Shown: positions 8,868 through 17,293 of the stretch, piece by piece
Numbering within the stretch: the first letter of the stretch is position 1
Layout: every line of letters begins with the position of its first letter
NCBI RefSeq assembly: GCF_023091865.1
Contig: NZ_JAHXDI010000003.1
Location: 539,213 to 603,212 of the forward strand
Length of the DNA stretch: 64,000 nt
Origin: Chromohalobacter moromii
GTDB taxonomy: Bacteria; Pseudomonadota; Gammaproteobacteria; Pseudomonadales; Halomonadaceae
Direction: 5' to 3'
The notes under the pieces: model-generated
What the model saw: only the letters and a program-made list of their open reading frames with translations
Told to the model about the DNA's origin: nothing
Database searches by the model: none
Position numbers and translations under genes: made by a program

Positions 8868-11240
8868 TCAGTTCGGGTCCTCGTCGTTGTCCGGCTTGGT
8901 GTGCTCCGGATTGGTATTGCTGTCGGCCGGCGCATCGGGTGTGAGCTGCGTGTTCCGCGATTCCGGCTGCTCGTCCACGACTTCGCCCTTCTGGGACAGG
9001 ATGCGTAGGTTGGCGGGCGGTGCGTTGCCATCCTTTTCCTGCCCGAAGTAAAGCGTGGTGTGCGGGAACGGAATCTCGATGCCGGCAGCGTCGAAGTACA
9101 TCTTGACCAAGCGGTTGTAGGCACGGCCCACGCCCCACTGATCGCCTGGCGTGGTCTTGATGATCACGCGGATGTTGACTGAACTGTCGGCCAGCGCGGT
9201 CACACCCGCGACGCTGAGCGGCTCGAGCAGCTTGTAGCCGTGCTCGCTTTCCTTGAGGGCGTCGAAGGCGGCCTGCAATTGCTCGATGGCATCGTCAATG
9301 CTCTCACGGTAGGCGATACCGTATTCTCCGACATGGTTACCGAATTCACGCATATAGTTGGAGACGGTGTCCACCGAGGAGAACGGTACGATGTGGTAGG
9401 TGCCCGACAGGTCGCGAATCCCCACCGAGCGGATGCCGACACGTTCCGCCGTACCGGTGGTGCCGCCGACGGTGACGACATCGCCAGTGTTCATGGCGTT
9501 TTCCAGCTGGATGAAGACCCCGGTGATGACGTCTTGTACCAGCTTCTGCGAGCCGAAACCGATGGCGAGGCCGAGAACCCCGGCACCGGCGATCAGTGGA
9601 CCGATGTTGATGCCGATTTCCGCCAATATGATCATCACCGTCATGGTGATCAAGGCGATCGCCAGGGCATTGCGGAATAGAGACAGCAGTGTCTTGGCGC
9701 GGGCTGAAGGCTCACCGGCACCGGCATCCGCATTCAGGCGATGCTCGATTAGGCTAGCGAGACCGATCCAGGCGGCGATGGCCACCAGCAGGATGATGAT
9801 CACATTCAGCGTGGTACCCACGACATGTATGCCGGCCTCGGAGGCGTACCAGGCGGCGAGGTCGAAGACCTGCCAAGCGCTGAGCACGAACATCGCGACC
9901 GCGATCAAAATGATCGCGCGAATCACCTTGAGGCTGGTCGGCACGTAGGCGTTGAGACGTGTTTCCAGCAGGGGCAGGCGACGCTGAATATCTTCGGAAA
10001 GGCGAATGCGGCGGCCGATAAGCTGGGTAAGCACACCCGAGACCAACATACCGATGCCGATGATGATGACGGTCTTGAGTGTGGCCAGCAGCACGAAGGG
10101 CAGCGCCGTCTGCGGATGCAGCACGGTAACGGCGAATACCACCAAGGCATAGGCCAAGGCCAGCATATGCCAGGTGCGTCCCAGCAGGCGTAGCGCAAAG
10201 CGCGTGGCGCTCATGTCGGCATTATCGGCACGTTGCATCAGGGCGTCGCGCAGTGGAACGCGGTTCTTGAGGATCACCGTGGCAGCGTAGATCAGCGCCA
10301 GCAGCATGATCAGCGTGCCGAGCCCTTGGCCGAGCGCCGGCGACAGGTTGTAATTGATGATGGGCACGGCCACCAACATGCCATAACCGATGAAGCCGGC
10401 CAGGCGTGCGAGGAAGCGATTGCAGTACGACGCCTGTGGCGCAGCGATGGGCATCAAGCGCAGGCCATCGTAATGCGACGAGAACAGCATGCGCAGCGCC
10501 GCCTTGAACAGCTCGATCATCAAGAAGGCGTTCAGGAACAGCGAGAAACGCGTTTCCATGCTGCCCGCTTCACCGATAGCAAAGGTCGCGACTAGATTGC
10601 CAACGACATAGGCCAGTATGACGACGACGACATCTACGATGGCGGCCAGCACGACGGCGACGAGAGTGCGCAGCAAGGCGCTTTTCTCGGTACGCTGAGA
10701 CGACCATTGGCTGAGCTTGCGGAATAGCGGTGACGCAATACGTCGCAGAACGAATAACGCCACGAAGGCCCCGATGACCACCAGCGCGAAGTTGAGTGCG
10801 GCCATCAGGAACGCGCCGGTATCGAGGCTCGGCCCGCTGGCGCTAGCGTTGCTACTGCTGAACAAGCCACCCAAGGCCGCGGCCAGGCTCTTGAACTGAC
10901 CGCCGAGATCTCCCGCGATTTGGCTGGTGGCATCGGCTAGGCGGCGAGGAAAGGAAACCTCTTCGGCCGTCTGATCGCTGGGTGCATCCTCGGCGATCTC
11001 TGCGGGAGAGGATGCGCCTTCGACATCCAGAGCGTTTTCCTGGGCCGCCTGGGCGCGTAGTTGGTCGATGATCGTCTGGCGTGTCTGCTCGTTTTCGAGC
11101 ATGTCGGCCAGGCTCGAGTAGGCAGGGGTATCGCCGTCCGTGGGCGTCGCGTCCTGTTGCGCCAGGGCTGGCGCCATCACGAAAAGCAGACACAGCAATA
11201 ACCAGCGGCTGAGCCACGTATCGAGGCGTAGAGTCGGCAC
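8868..11240 (-). CDS. ybiO: Large MscS-family mechanosensitive channel, YbiO-like
   Basis: A 790-residue inner-membrane channel that should open under membrane tension and release solutes on hypo-osmotic shock. A signal peptide (to about residue 25, ending in APALAQ) precedes a periplasmic stretch. This includes SLADMLENEQTRQTIIDQLR, resembling the same region of E. coli YbiO. About ten hydrophobic segments follow, then the MscS pore helix (IAGAGVLGLAIGFGSQKLVQD) and the beta/vestibule domain. The tail is acidic and Asn/Asp/Pro-rich. I chose the GTG at 11240 because AAGGAGG sits 7 bases upstream and the signal peptide follows; the longer frame to 11333 has neither. It faces the betaine-type binding protein gene across a 339-base divergent region, consistent with osmotic roles for both. 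Confidence 0.9.
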   Translation of the reverse strand: MPTLRLDTWLSRWLLLCLLFVMAPALAQQDATPTDGDTPAYSSLADMLENEQTRQTIIDQLRAQAAQENALDVEGASSPAEIAEDAPSDQTAEEVSFPRRLADATSQIAGDLGGQFKSLAAALGGLFSSSNASASGPSLDTGAFLMAALNFALVVIGAFVALFVLRRIASPLFRKLSQWSSQRTEKSALLRTLVAVVLAAIVDVVVVILAYVVGNLVATFAIGEAGSMETRFSLFLNAFLMIELFKAALRMLFSSHYDGLRLMPIAAPQASYCNRFLARLAGFIGYGMLVAVPIINYNLSPALGQGLGTLIMLLALIYAATVILKNRVPLRDALMQRADNADMSATRFALRLLGRTWHMLALAYALVVFAVTVLHPQTALPFVLLATLKTVIIIGIGMLVSGVLTQLIGRRIRLSEDIQRRLPLLETRLNAYVPTSLKVIRAIILIAVAMFVLSAWQVFDLAAWYASEAGIHVVGTTLNVIIILLVAIAAWIGLASLIEHRLNADAGAGEPSARAKTLLSLFRNALAIALITMTVMIILAEIGINIGPLIAGAGVLGLAIGFGSQKLVQDVITGVFIQLENAMNTGDVVTVGGTTGTAERVGIRSVGIRDLSGTYHIVPFSSVDTVSNYMREFGNHVGEYGIAYRESIDDAIEQLQAAFDALKESEHGYKLLEPLSVAGVTALADSSVNIRVIIKTTPGDQWGVGRAYNRLVKMYFDAAGIEIPFPHTTLYFGQEKDGNAPPANLRILSQKGEVVDEQPESRNTQLTPDAPADSNTNPEHTKPDNDEDPN

Positions 11241-11579
11241 GCGGTAACCTCCTTGTACGGAATGAACTGAGTGGCATGCTGCCACATCGTTTATGATTAA
11301 TTTGCCTGGCAATACTAACACTAGGTGGCTCATTGCCGAGCGTCGAGCGATGAACGCAGCGTTTTAACGGCTAGGCATCGCGAAGGAAGACAAGCCACCG
11401 TTAAAAGGATGATAACGGCTTCATGCTTTTTTGTACCATACTTGTACGAATCTGGACTGCCTAGCCTTTGGTCAATACATGGCTTGTTGACGTTGCCTCC
11501 TGCAAGGCGGTGCCTCGATTTGCATCGAGTATCTCTTCTCGGCATGCTTAAGTCACACTTCCAATAAAAGGCATTTCTC
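11241..11579. promoter_or_regulatory. Divergent regulatory region between channel and binding-protein genes
   Basis: A 339-base gene-free stretch, more AT-rich than its surroundings. Visible elements are TTGTAC twice, one helical turn apart (11431-11436 and 11442-11447), an inverted repeat CCGTTA (11398-11403)/TAACGG (11413-11418) with a further TAACGG at 11365-11370, TTGCC-T-GGCAA at 11303-11313, and a hairpin CTCGAT/ATCGAG near 11515-11530. Two short open frames here show no protein-like character. It must hold the promoters of both flanking genes; I cannot assign -35/-10 boxes with confidence or name the regulator. Confidence 0.5.
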
Positions 11580-12440
11580 ATGACTCAGTCATCGATGCGT
11601 CTCGCCGGTCTGGCCTTGATTGTCGGTGCTGGCTTGGCGGCCACTACTGCGCAGGCTCAAGATAAGGGCACCGTTAATCTATCCTACGTCGAGTGGTCTT
11701 CTACGGTCGCCTCCACCAACGTAATGCGGGCTGTACTCGAACAAGCCGGTTACGAGGTTAAGATGTCCTCGCTGTCCGCTGCCGCCATGTGGCAGTCCGT
11801 GGCTACTGGCGACACTGATGCGTTTCTGGCTGGGTGGCTTCCGACCACGCATGAGGATTACTACGCCAAGCTTCAGGATCAACTGGTCGATACGGGCGTC
11901 AATCTGGACGGGACCAAGCTGGGTCTGGTGGTTCCGGCTTACACCGAGGTCGACTCGATTGCGGACCTCAATGCGCATGCCGATGACTTCGATAACAAGC
12001 TCACTGGTATCGACCCAGGCGCCGGCATCATGCGTCTTACCGACAAGGTCATCGATGCATACGATCTTGATCTGGATTTGCAAAGCGGGAGCGGTGCTAC
12101 CATGACCGCAGCGCTGAAAAGCGCCATCGACAACCATGAAGATATCGCTGTCACGGGGTGGACGCCGCACTGGATGTTCGCGCGCTGGGATCTCAAGTAC
12201 CTGGACGACCCCAAGAATGTCTATGGTGGTGCCGAGCAGATTCATACCATCGTTCGCCAGGGGCTCAAGGAGGACATGCCGGAGGCTTACGCCATCCTGG
12301 ATGCCTTCGAGTGGACCGCCGAAGACATGGGCGAAGTCATGCTGATGAATCAGAAAGAAGATTCCGACCCTTATGAAAATGCCAAGCAGTGGGTCGAGGA
12401 CCATCAGGATATGGTCCAAGAGTGGCTCCCCGAGTCATAA
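11580..12440 (+). CDS. Lone OpuAC/ProX-type glycine betaine-like substrate-binding protein
   Basis: A 286-residue periplasmic binding protein. The signal peptide MTQSSMRLAGLALIVGAGLA ends near TAQAQ at residue 26. The mature part is the OpuAC-type fold that binds quaternary amines such as glycine betaine or choline in a cage of aromatic residues. Candidate residues are Trp in VEWSS, in AMWQSV and in FLAGWLPTTHEDYY, and the Trp-rich GWTPHWMFARWDLKYLDDP. No permease or ATPase gene is adjacent, and a terminator follows directly, so it is a lone binding protein. It could feed an ABC system encoded elsewhere. The ligand is inferred from the family only. Codon use is a little less GC-rich than in its neighbours. 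Confidence 0.88.
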   Translation: MTQSSMRLAGLALIVGAGLAATTAQAQDKGTVNLSYVEWSSTVASTNVMRAVLEQAGYEVKMSSLSAAAMWQSVATGDTDAFLAGWLPTTHEDYYAKLQDQLVDTGVNLDGTKLGLVVPAYTEVDSIADLNAHADDFDNKLTGIDPGAGIMRLTDKVIDAYDLDLDLQSGSGATMTAALKSAIDNHEDIAVTGWTPHWMFARWDLKYLDDPKNVYGGAEQIHTIVRQGLKEDMPEAYAILDAFEWTAEDMGEVMLMNQKEDSDPYENAKQWVEDHQDMVQEWLPES

Positions 12441-12482
12441 GCCGCCTCGGCTAAGCTTAAGGGCATTTGGCCCCGGCAACGA

Positions 12483-12512
12483 AAAAAGCCAACCCCGTGG
12501 GGTTGGCTTTTT
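12483..12512. terminator. Bidirectional terminator between binding-protein gene and tmRNA
   Basis: A perfect 14-bp stem AAAAAGCCAACCCC/GGGGTTGGCTTTTT around a 2-base centre; it ends the plus-strand gene, and on the minus strand it lies just past the tmRNA 3' end with its own T-run. Confidence 0.92.
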
Positions 12513-12519
12513 CGGTGTT

Positions 12520-12899
12520 TGGTGGAGGCGGGGGGAATTGAACCCCCGTCCGCCGGCACTCACCCATCGGCTCTACATGCTTAGGTCCGTCTTTTAATTT
12601 AGCGCCTCTGGCTCCGACGGGCAGGATCCAGCGACGCGATTCCTCTAAGTTTTAGCGGCTGACGCGAGGACAAAGCCAGCCGCGATCCCATCAATCTGAG
12701 CTCGTATCCCATCGGTGATGAATGGGCACATCACCTCCGGGCCGGACTAGAAGCTAGCAGTTGTTACGCTGCCAGCGCGCCCTGAGCGTAGTTGTCGTCG
12801 TTTGCGACTATTTTATCGTAACGTTGGATTTACGAGATACGTTACGCTCTCGGCATGCACCTCAGGGATTGTCACCGGCGTCGAAGCCATGTCGCCCCC
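12520..12899 (-). ncRNA. ssrA: Transfer-messenger RNA (tmRNA)
   Basis: About 380 nt. The 5' end GGGGGCGACATGGCTTCGACG and the 3' end GTTCAATTCCCCCCGCCTCC + ACCA form the tRNA-Ala-like domain with a 7-bp acceptor stem (one G-U pair). The tag frame reads ANDDNYAQGALAA-stop at 12764-12805, the hydrophobic -LAA end being the degradation signal. tmRNA rescues stalled ribosomes together with SmpB, encoded 110 bases upstream on the same strand. The tag is close to the Pseudomonas ANDDNYALAA form. Confidence 0.97.
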
Positions 12900-13009
12900 G
12901 TAAGCGTTTCTACAGTCTAACAGGTTGGGACGTCCCGAGGCTAGTTCAACCCCGTCGCCACGGCTTTTCGTGGTTAGGCGTCTTTTTTCTCGGTGTGCCC
13001 TTGTCGCGT

Positions 13010-13483
13010 TCAGTGGGCGCGCATGATACGCGCCTTTTCGCGATTCCAGTCGCGGGCCTTTTCGGTGGCGCGCTTGTCATGCATTTTCTTGCCGCGCACT
13101 AGTGCAAGCTCGCATTTGACGAGATTCTTCTTCCAGTACAATTTAAGCGGCACGCATGTATGCCCCTTGTCCTGGGTACGCGAGAAGATCTTGGCGATCT
13201 CTTTGCGGTGCAGCAGCAGCTTGCGCGTACGCGACGGATCCGCCACGACATGCGTGCTCACGGTGTTGAGCGGCGTGATATGACTGCCCAGCAGCCATGC
13301 CTCGCCATCCTTGATCAGGATGTAGGTATCGGTGAGCTGTGCCTTGCCGGCACGCAGGCTCTTGACTTCCCAACCGGCCAGCGACAAGCCAGCCTCGAAG
13401 GTCTCGTCGATATGGTATTCGAAGCGAGCCTTTTTGTTTTGCGCGATGGTGCTCGAGCCGATATTGCCCTTTTTCTTGGCCAT
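13010..13483 (-). CDS. smpB: SsrA-binding protein SmpB
   Basis: SmpB binds the tRNA-like domain of tmRNA and positions it in the stalled ribosome, mimicking the missing codon-anticodon helix. The 157-residue product is of family length. It shows [34 protein letters not shown] and the C-terminal basic tail [20 protein letters not shown] that reaches into the decoding centre. It lies directly upstream of ssrA on the same strand, so effector RNA and protein are kept together. Confidence 0.97.
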   Translation of the reverse strand: MAKKKGNIGSSTIAQNKKARFEYHIDETFEAGLSLAGWEVKSLRAGKAQLTDTYILIKDGEAWLLGSHITPLNTVSTHVVADPSRTRKLLLHRKEIAKIFSRTQDKGHTCVPLKLYWKKNLVKCELALVRGKKMHDKRATEKARDWNREKARIMRAH

Positions 13484-13620
13484 GGAACCTCTACATTACT
13501 ATGCACTATGCGCCTAATCCGCTAGCCCCATGACATGGGGGAAGGCGTGATATCATTCAAGGCCTTGATGTTAACCTTCCATCATACGCGCACGGCGCAA
13601 CAAAGTCAGCGGAGTGATGA

Positions 13621-14061
13621 ATGCCTACGGTCAACCGGTCTGCCTTGGTAAGACATTCATGCAAGGCGATGTTCGATCTGGTCAACGATTTCGAGAGTTA
13701 CCCTGAGTTCTTGCCAGGGTGCCGTCATGCACGAGTCATCGAGCACGAAGAGGGGCGCTATCTGATAGGAGAGATGACTCTGGGCAAGGGGAGCGTGGAG
13801 CAGACGTTGGCCACGCGTAATGATCTTTATCCCCATGAGCGCATCGAGCTGTCCTTGGCCGAGGGACCTTTCAAGCGTCTCAACGGTCGCTGGCTATTCA
13901 CACCGATGGGCGAGTCGGCCTGTCGGGTGAGCCTGGAAATGGAGTTCGAATTTTCCAATCGCTTGTTGGGAATGGCGTTTGGCAAGCTGTTTCAGCAAGT
14001 GGCTGGCCAGTTGGTCGACGCATTTACGCGTCGCGCGGATGCGCTTTATGGCCCACAGTGA
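13621..14061 (+). CDS. ratA: RatA-type SRPBCC/START domain protein
   Basis: A 146-residue single-domain protein of the RatA/COQ10 group. Visible blocks are VNRSALVRHSCKAMFDLVND, the family YPEFLPGCRHARV motif and the C-terminal FGKLFQQVAGQLVDAFTRRA helix. In E. coli RatA was described as an inhibitor of 70S assembly, while the COQ10 relatives bind ubiquinone; which applies here is not decidable. It is paired with rnfH (ratB), which overlaps its 3' end, the usual arrangement beside smpB in gammaproteobacteria. It is divergent from smpB. Confidence 0.9.
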   Translation: MPTVNRSALVRHSCKAMFDLVNDFESYPEFLPGCRHARVIEHEEGRYLIGEMTLGKGSVEQTLATRNDLYPHERIELSLAEGPFKRLNGRWLFTPMGESACRVSLEMEFEFSNRLLGMAFGKLFQQVAGQLVDAFTRRADALYGPQ

Positions 14062-14365
14062 CATTGAGCAAACGCGTATCAACGTTGAGGTCGCCTTCGC
14101 GGAGCCTCATCGTCAGCATGTCGTCGCGCTTACGGTGCCGGCGGGGACGTCGGCGCGCGACGTGGTCGAAGTGGCCGACTTGTCGACCCTGTTTCCCGAG
14201 CGTGGGGCCGACTTCTTCAGTCATGCACCACTAGGCATCTATGGGCAGGCATTGCGTGAGCCGGCCCGACATGTGCTAGTGGAAGGGGACCGCGTCGAGG
14301 TTTATCGCCCATTGGAAGTCGACCCCAAGCAAGCGCGTTTGGCGCGGGCCCGGGGAGGCGACTAA
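14048..14365 (+). CDS. rnfH: RnfH/RatB family ubiquitin-like protein
   Basis: A small 105-residue beta-grasp protein of UPF0125 (RnfH, also called RatB or YfjF). Blocks seen are INVEVAFAEPHRQ, the GIYGQALREPARHVLVEGDRVEVYRPL core and DPKQARLARA. The molecular function is unknown; the fold resembles ThiS/MoaD sulfur carriers but the C-terminus lacks their Gly-Gly. The ATG at 14048 overlaps ratA by 14 bases in another frame, suggesting translational coupling. It ends 6 bases from the convergent bamE. Confidence 0.88.
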   Translation: MAHSDIEQTRINVEVAFAEPHRQHVVALTVPAGTSARDVVEVADLSTLFPERGADFFSHAPLGIYGQALREPARHVLVEGDRVEVYRPLEVDPKQARLARARGGD

Positions 14366-14371
14366 GCACGT

Positions 14372-14803
14372 TTACCCTTCTGGTGCGTAGCTGGGGCCCG
14401 CTGCAGGGGCGCCGCCGCTTGATCCAGTACCTTCCACTGCCGGGCCGGGACCGCCTTGCGTCGAGAGTTCGACATCGTCCTCAATGTTGCCCTCACGCTC
14501 GATGTCGGTCAGCTTGTCGTCCTTGAAGGTCAGCGTCACGCGCTTTTCTTCCACATCGGCATAGGCTTCGTCGAGGTAGAAGACGTAGTCCCAGCGATTT
14601 TCGTCGAACGGGCCTTGCAGCAAGGGGCTGCCCATGACATAGCGCACCTGCTCCTTGGTCATGCCAGTCTCGAGTTGCGAGACCATGTCCTTGGTGATGA
14701 GGTTGCCCTGTGCCAGGTCGCGTTTGTAAACGCCGACGTAGCTGCACCCGCTGACGAGCGCCAGGGCGACGGAAAAGGTGACTGTTTTAATCAAGTTTTG
14801 CAT
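14372..14803 (-). CDS. bamE: Outer-membrane assembly lipoprotein BamE (SmpA/OmlA)
   Basis: BamE is a lipoprotein of the BAM complex that inserts beta-barrel proteins into the outer membrane. The 143-residue precursor has a lipobox LVSGC (Cys20) and the family motifs YKRDLAQGNLITKDMV, LETGMTKEQVRYVMGSPLL and DENRWDYVFYL. The C-terminal ~30 residues are a Gly/Pro/Ala/Ser-rich tail that most family members lack. It is divergent from fur across 78 bases, as in Pseudomonas. Confidence 0.95.
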   Translation of the reverse strand: MQNLIKTVTFSVALALVSGCSYVGVYKRDLAQGNLITKDMVSQLETGMTKEQVRYVMGSPLLQGPFDENRWDYVFYLDEAYADVEEKRVTLTFKDDKLTDIEREGNIEDDVELSTQGGPGPAVEGTGSSGGAPAAGPSYAPEG

Positions 14804-14881
14804 TTGCGCCTATCATTCACTATCGTTGCCTGGATTGATCATACCTGACCTACCACGATACTGCGAAGAGCAACCGCAACC

Positions 14882-15334
14882 ATGGCCGATCAGAACCATG
14901 AACTGCGCAAGGCGGGGCTAAAAGTCACCTTGCCGCGTGTCAAGATCCTGCAAATTCTCGAAAGTACGCAGGACCAACACCATCTGAGCGCCGAAGATGT
15001 CTACAAAGCTCTGCTCGACGCAGGTGACGATGTCGGTCTGGCAACTGTGTATCGTGTCTTGACCCAGTTCGAGACGGCGGGGCTGGTGATTCGTCACAAT
15101 TTCGATGGCGGCCATGCCGTGTTCGAATTGTCGCAGGAAGAGCACCATGATCATATGGTGTGCTTGGAAAGCGGCGAGATCATCGAGTTCTTCGACGACA
15201 CCATCGAGCGGCGACAACGCGAGATTGCCGAGGAGCACGGTTTCGAGCTCGTTGACCATGCGTTGGTGTTGTACGTACGTCCCAAGGGGTCTAGCGTGAC
15301 GCGTCAAGAAGGCTCGGGGCCCGGCAAGAAGTAG
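14882..15334 (+). CDS. fur: Ferric uptake regulator Fur
   Basis: Fur is an iron-sensing repressor of siderophore and iron uptake genes. The 150-residue product has the winged-helix domain (LRKAGLKVTLPRVKILQILE, HLSAEDVYKALLD, LATVYRVLTQFETAGLV) and the metal-binding dimerisation domain (EEHHDHMVCLESGEIIEF). Only one cysteine is present in the region where E. coli Fur has a CxxC zinc site, so a structural Cys-Cys site of that type is not possible. The C-terminal extension is Gly/Ser/Lys-rich. I saw no convincing Fur box in the 78-base divergent region with bamE. Confidence 0.96.
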   Translation: MADQNHELRKAGLKVTLPRVKILQILESTQDQHHLSAEDVYKALLDAGDDVGLATVYRVLTQFETAGLVIRHNFDGGHAVFELSQEEHHDHMVCLESGEIIEFFDDTIERRQREIAEEHGFELVDHALVLYVRPKGSSVTRQEGSGPGKK

Positions 15335-15356
15335 CCTGAGTATTTAGCGTACACCG

Positions 15357-15394
15357 ACGACGAAACCGGCCTTCATGGCCGGTTTCGTCGTTTT
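15357..15394. terminator. Terminator between convergent fur and recN
   Basis: A perfect 15-bp stem ACGACGAAACCGGCC/GGCCGGTTTCGTCGT with a 5-base loop, ending in TTTT on the plus strand. Confidence 0.9.
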
Positions 15395-15434
15395 GTATCC
15401 TCGTCATCGAGGGTAGCCACAGAACCCGGGACGC

Positions 15435-17108
15435 TCAATGCTGGGCGTGTTGGCTGGCGTCGAGCATTTCGCGAGCGTGTGCCAGTGTGCGGTCGGATAG
15501 TTTGACGCCACCGAGCATGCGGGCCAGCTCGCGTACGCGGCCGGCATCGTCGAGCAGCGCCATGTGCGTCAGGGTCGTATCGTGTTCGGCACGCTTTTCG
15601 ATATGCAGATGATGATGCGCCTGAGCGGCGACTTGCGGCAGATGCGTCACGGTCAAAATCTGTCCTTGAGCACCGAGGCGCCTCAGTAGCTGGCCGACGA
15701 TTTCTGCGATGGCGCCGGAAACGCCGACATCGACTTCATCGAAGACCATGCTGGGAACGCTGCTATGCTGCGCGGCAACGACCTGGATCGCTAGGCTGAT
15801 GCGTGACAGCTCGCCGCCCGAGGCAACCTTGCTCAGTGGGCGTGACGGCTGGCCGGGGTTGGCGCTGATCATGAAGCGTACCTGGTCGAGCCCCTCGGCC
15901 TGGGGCGTCTCGCGCGGTGAAATGGCAACCTCGAAAGTCGCTTTGCCCAATCCCAGGAAGGCCAGTTGCGCCTGAACGGCTTCGCCGAAGCCGCGCGCCG
16001 CCTCAAGACGTGCCTCACTGATCGCTCGCGCCTGCTGTCTGTAGGCGTCACGCGCCTGTTCCACTTCTTCGCCGAGTGCTTCCAGATCATGTTCGCCGCC
16101 TTCGAGGCTCGCCAGTTCGTCGCTCAGGCGCTGATGCAGGTCGCGAAGTTCCTCGGGCATGACATGATGCTTACGTGCGATGCGGTGCACTTCGCCGAGG
16201 CGGGCATCGACCTCCGCCAGGCGTTGGGGATCGAGCTCGGTGGTGTCGACGAAGCGATGCAGTTCGCGTGCCGCTTCCTCGATCTGGATTTGCGCCTCGC
16301 TCAGCATGCCGAGCGCGTCTGCCAGTTGGTGGCGAATCTGCTCGGGTGCGTTCCCCAGGCGAGCGTTGGCGTGATGCAGTAATGACAGTGCACCGTGCTC
16401 GTCTTGATCGCAGCAGTCAGCGGCGAACTGCGCGTCACCCAGGATTTCCTCAAGATTGGCCAGTTGGGTCTGCTCGTTCTCCAGCGTCTCGAGTTCACCT
16501 TCGGCGAGCGCCAGTTGATCCAGCTCCTCCACCTGATAACGCAATAGCTGACGCCGTGCCTGCACTTCATCGCCGCTCTCTTGCAGGTCGCGCAGTCGCC
16601 GTCGGCGCGCACGCCAGTGATGGAAGTGCTCGCCGAGGGCCGCTACGGCCTCGGTCTGGCCGGCATAGGTGTCAAGCAGGCGCAGGTGAGTGTCTTCGCG
16701 CAAGAGTGCTTGGTGGGCGTGTTGGCTGTGGACCTCGATGAGATGTTCGCCGAGCGCTCTCAGGTCGCTCACCGTGACCGGTTGGCCGTTGATCCAGGCC
16801 TTGGAGCGCCCCGAAGCAGTGACGACACGCCGTAGCAGGCATTCGTCTTGCGGCAACTCGCGCGCGGCGAGCCAGGCACGGGCATCGGCGAGCCGGGCGA
16901 TATCGAAGCGTGCACTGATGTCTGCACGTTCGCAGCCGTGGCGCACGCTGCCCACGTCGGCGCGCTCTCCCAAGCATAACCCTAAGGCGCCAAGCATGAT
17001 CGATTTGCCGGCGCCGGTCTCACCGGTGATGGCCGTCATGCCATCGTGCAGGTCCAGATCGAGGCGCTCGACGATGGCGTAGTCGCGAATGGCAAGCTGT
17101 ATCAGCAT
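15435..17108 (-). CDS. recN: DNA repair protein RecN
   Basis: RecN is an SMC-like ATPase that acts at DNA double-strand breaks in the RecBCD/RecF recombination pathways. The 557-residue product has a Walker A motif GETGAGKS at residues 29-36. A long central coiled-coil region follows, then the ABC signature region (KVASGGELSRISLAIQV) and Walker B (SMVFDEVDVGVSG). GGAGG precedes the ATG at 17108. A near-perfect LexA box lies 35 bases upstream (17143-17158), so SOS induction is expected. It is divergent from grpE. Confidence 0.96.
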   Translation of the reverse strand: MLIQLAIRDYAIVERLDLDLHDGMTAITGETGAGKSIMLGALGLCLGERADVGSVRHGCERADISARFDIARLADARAWLAARELPQDECLLRRVVTASGRSKAWINGQPVTVSDLRALGEHLIEVHSQHAHQALLREDTHLRLLDTYAGQTEAVAALGEHFHHWRARRRRLRDLQESGDEVQARRQLLRYQVEELDQLALAEGELETLENEQTQLANLEEILGDAQFAADCCDQDEHGALSLLHHANARLGNAPEQIRHQLADALGMLSEAQIQIEEAARELHRFVDTTELDPQRLAEVDARLGEVHRIARKHHVMPEELRDLHQRLSDELASLEGGEHDLEALGEEVEQARDAYRQQARAISEARLEAARGFGEAVQAQLAFLGLGKATFEVAISPRETPQAEGLDQVRFMISANPGQPSRPLSKVASGGELSRISLAIQVVAAQHSSVPSMVFDEVDVGVSGAIAEIVGQLLRRLGAQGQILTVTHLPQVAAQAHHHLHIEKRAEHDTTLTHMALLDDAGRVRELARMLGGVKLSDRTLAHAREMLDASQHAQH

Positions 17109-17142
17109 GAAAACCTCCGGGCGTCGGAAACGAAGCTGATCT

Positions 17143-17158
17143 CTGTGTGTTTATACAG
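17143..17158 (-). promoter_or_regulatory. LexA (SOS) box upstream of recN
   Basis: The 16-mer CTGTGTGTTTATACAG fits CTGT-N8-ACAG exactly; with flanks, the minus strand reads TACTGTATAAACACACAG, close to the classic TACTGTATATATATACAGTA. It sits 35 bases before the recN start. Confidence 0.85.
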
Positions 17159-17207
17159 TAGTTGGGTGGGGGCTTCAATTGCCAGTCATCGCAAGCGATA
17201 TGAATGG

Positions 17208-17235
17208 CTTGAGATCGTTCATCGCATCCCCATAT
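17208..17235 (+). promoter_or_regulatory. Sigma-32 (heat-shock) promoter of grpE
   Basis: CTTGAGA (17208-17214), 13 bases, CCCCATAT (17228-17235): a strong match to the RpoH consensus CTTGAAA-N13-17-CCCCATNT. It lies about 60 bases before the grpE start. Confidence 0.85.
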
Positions 17236-17293
17236 AGGAGGCAATCGCTTATTAGATGCGGCTTCGGGCCGCGCCAGCTGTCAGGAGAAACTC

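Noticed and set aside
12761..13102. A 113-codon plus-strand frame over the tmRNA 5' half
   Set aside because: It overlaps the tmRNA and smpB end; the RNA gene is certain.
14804..14881. Fur box in the bamE-fur divergent region
   Set aside because: The sequence ATCATTCACTATCG gives only a partial match to the 19-base consensus.
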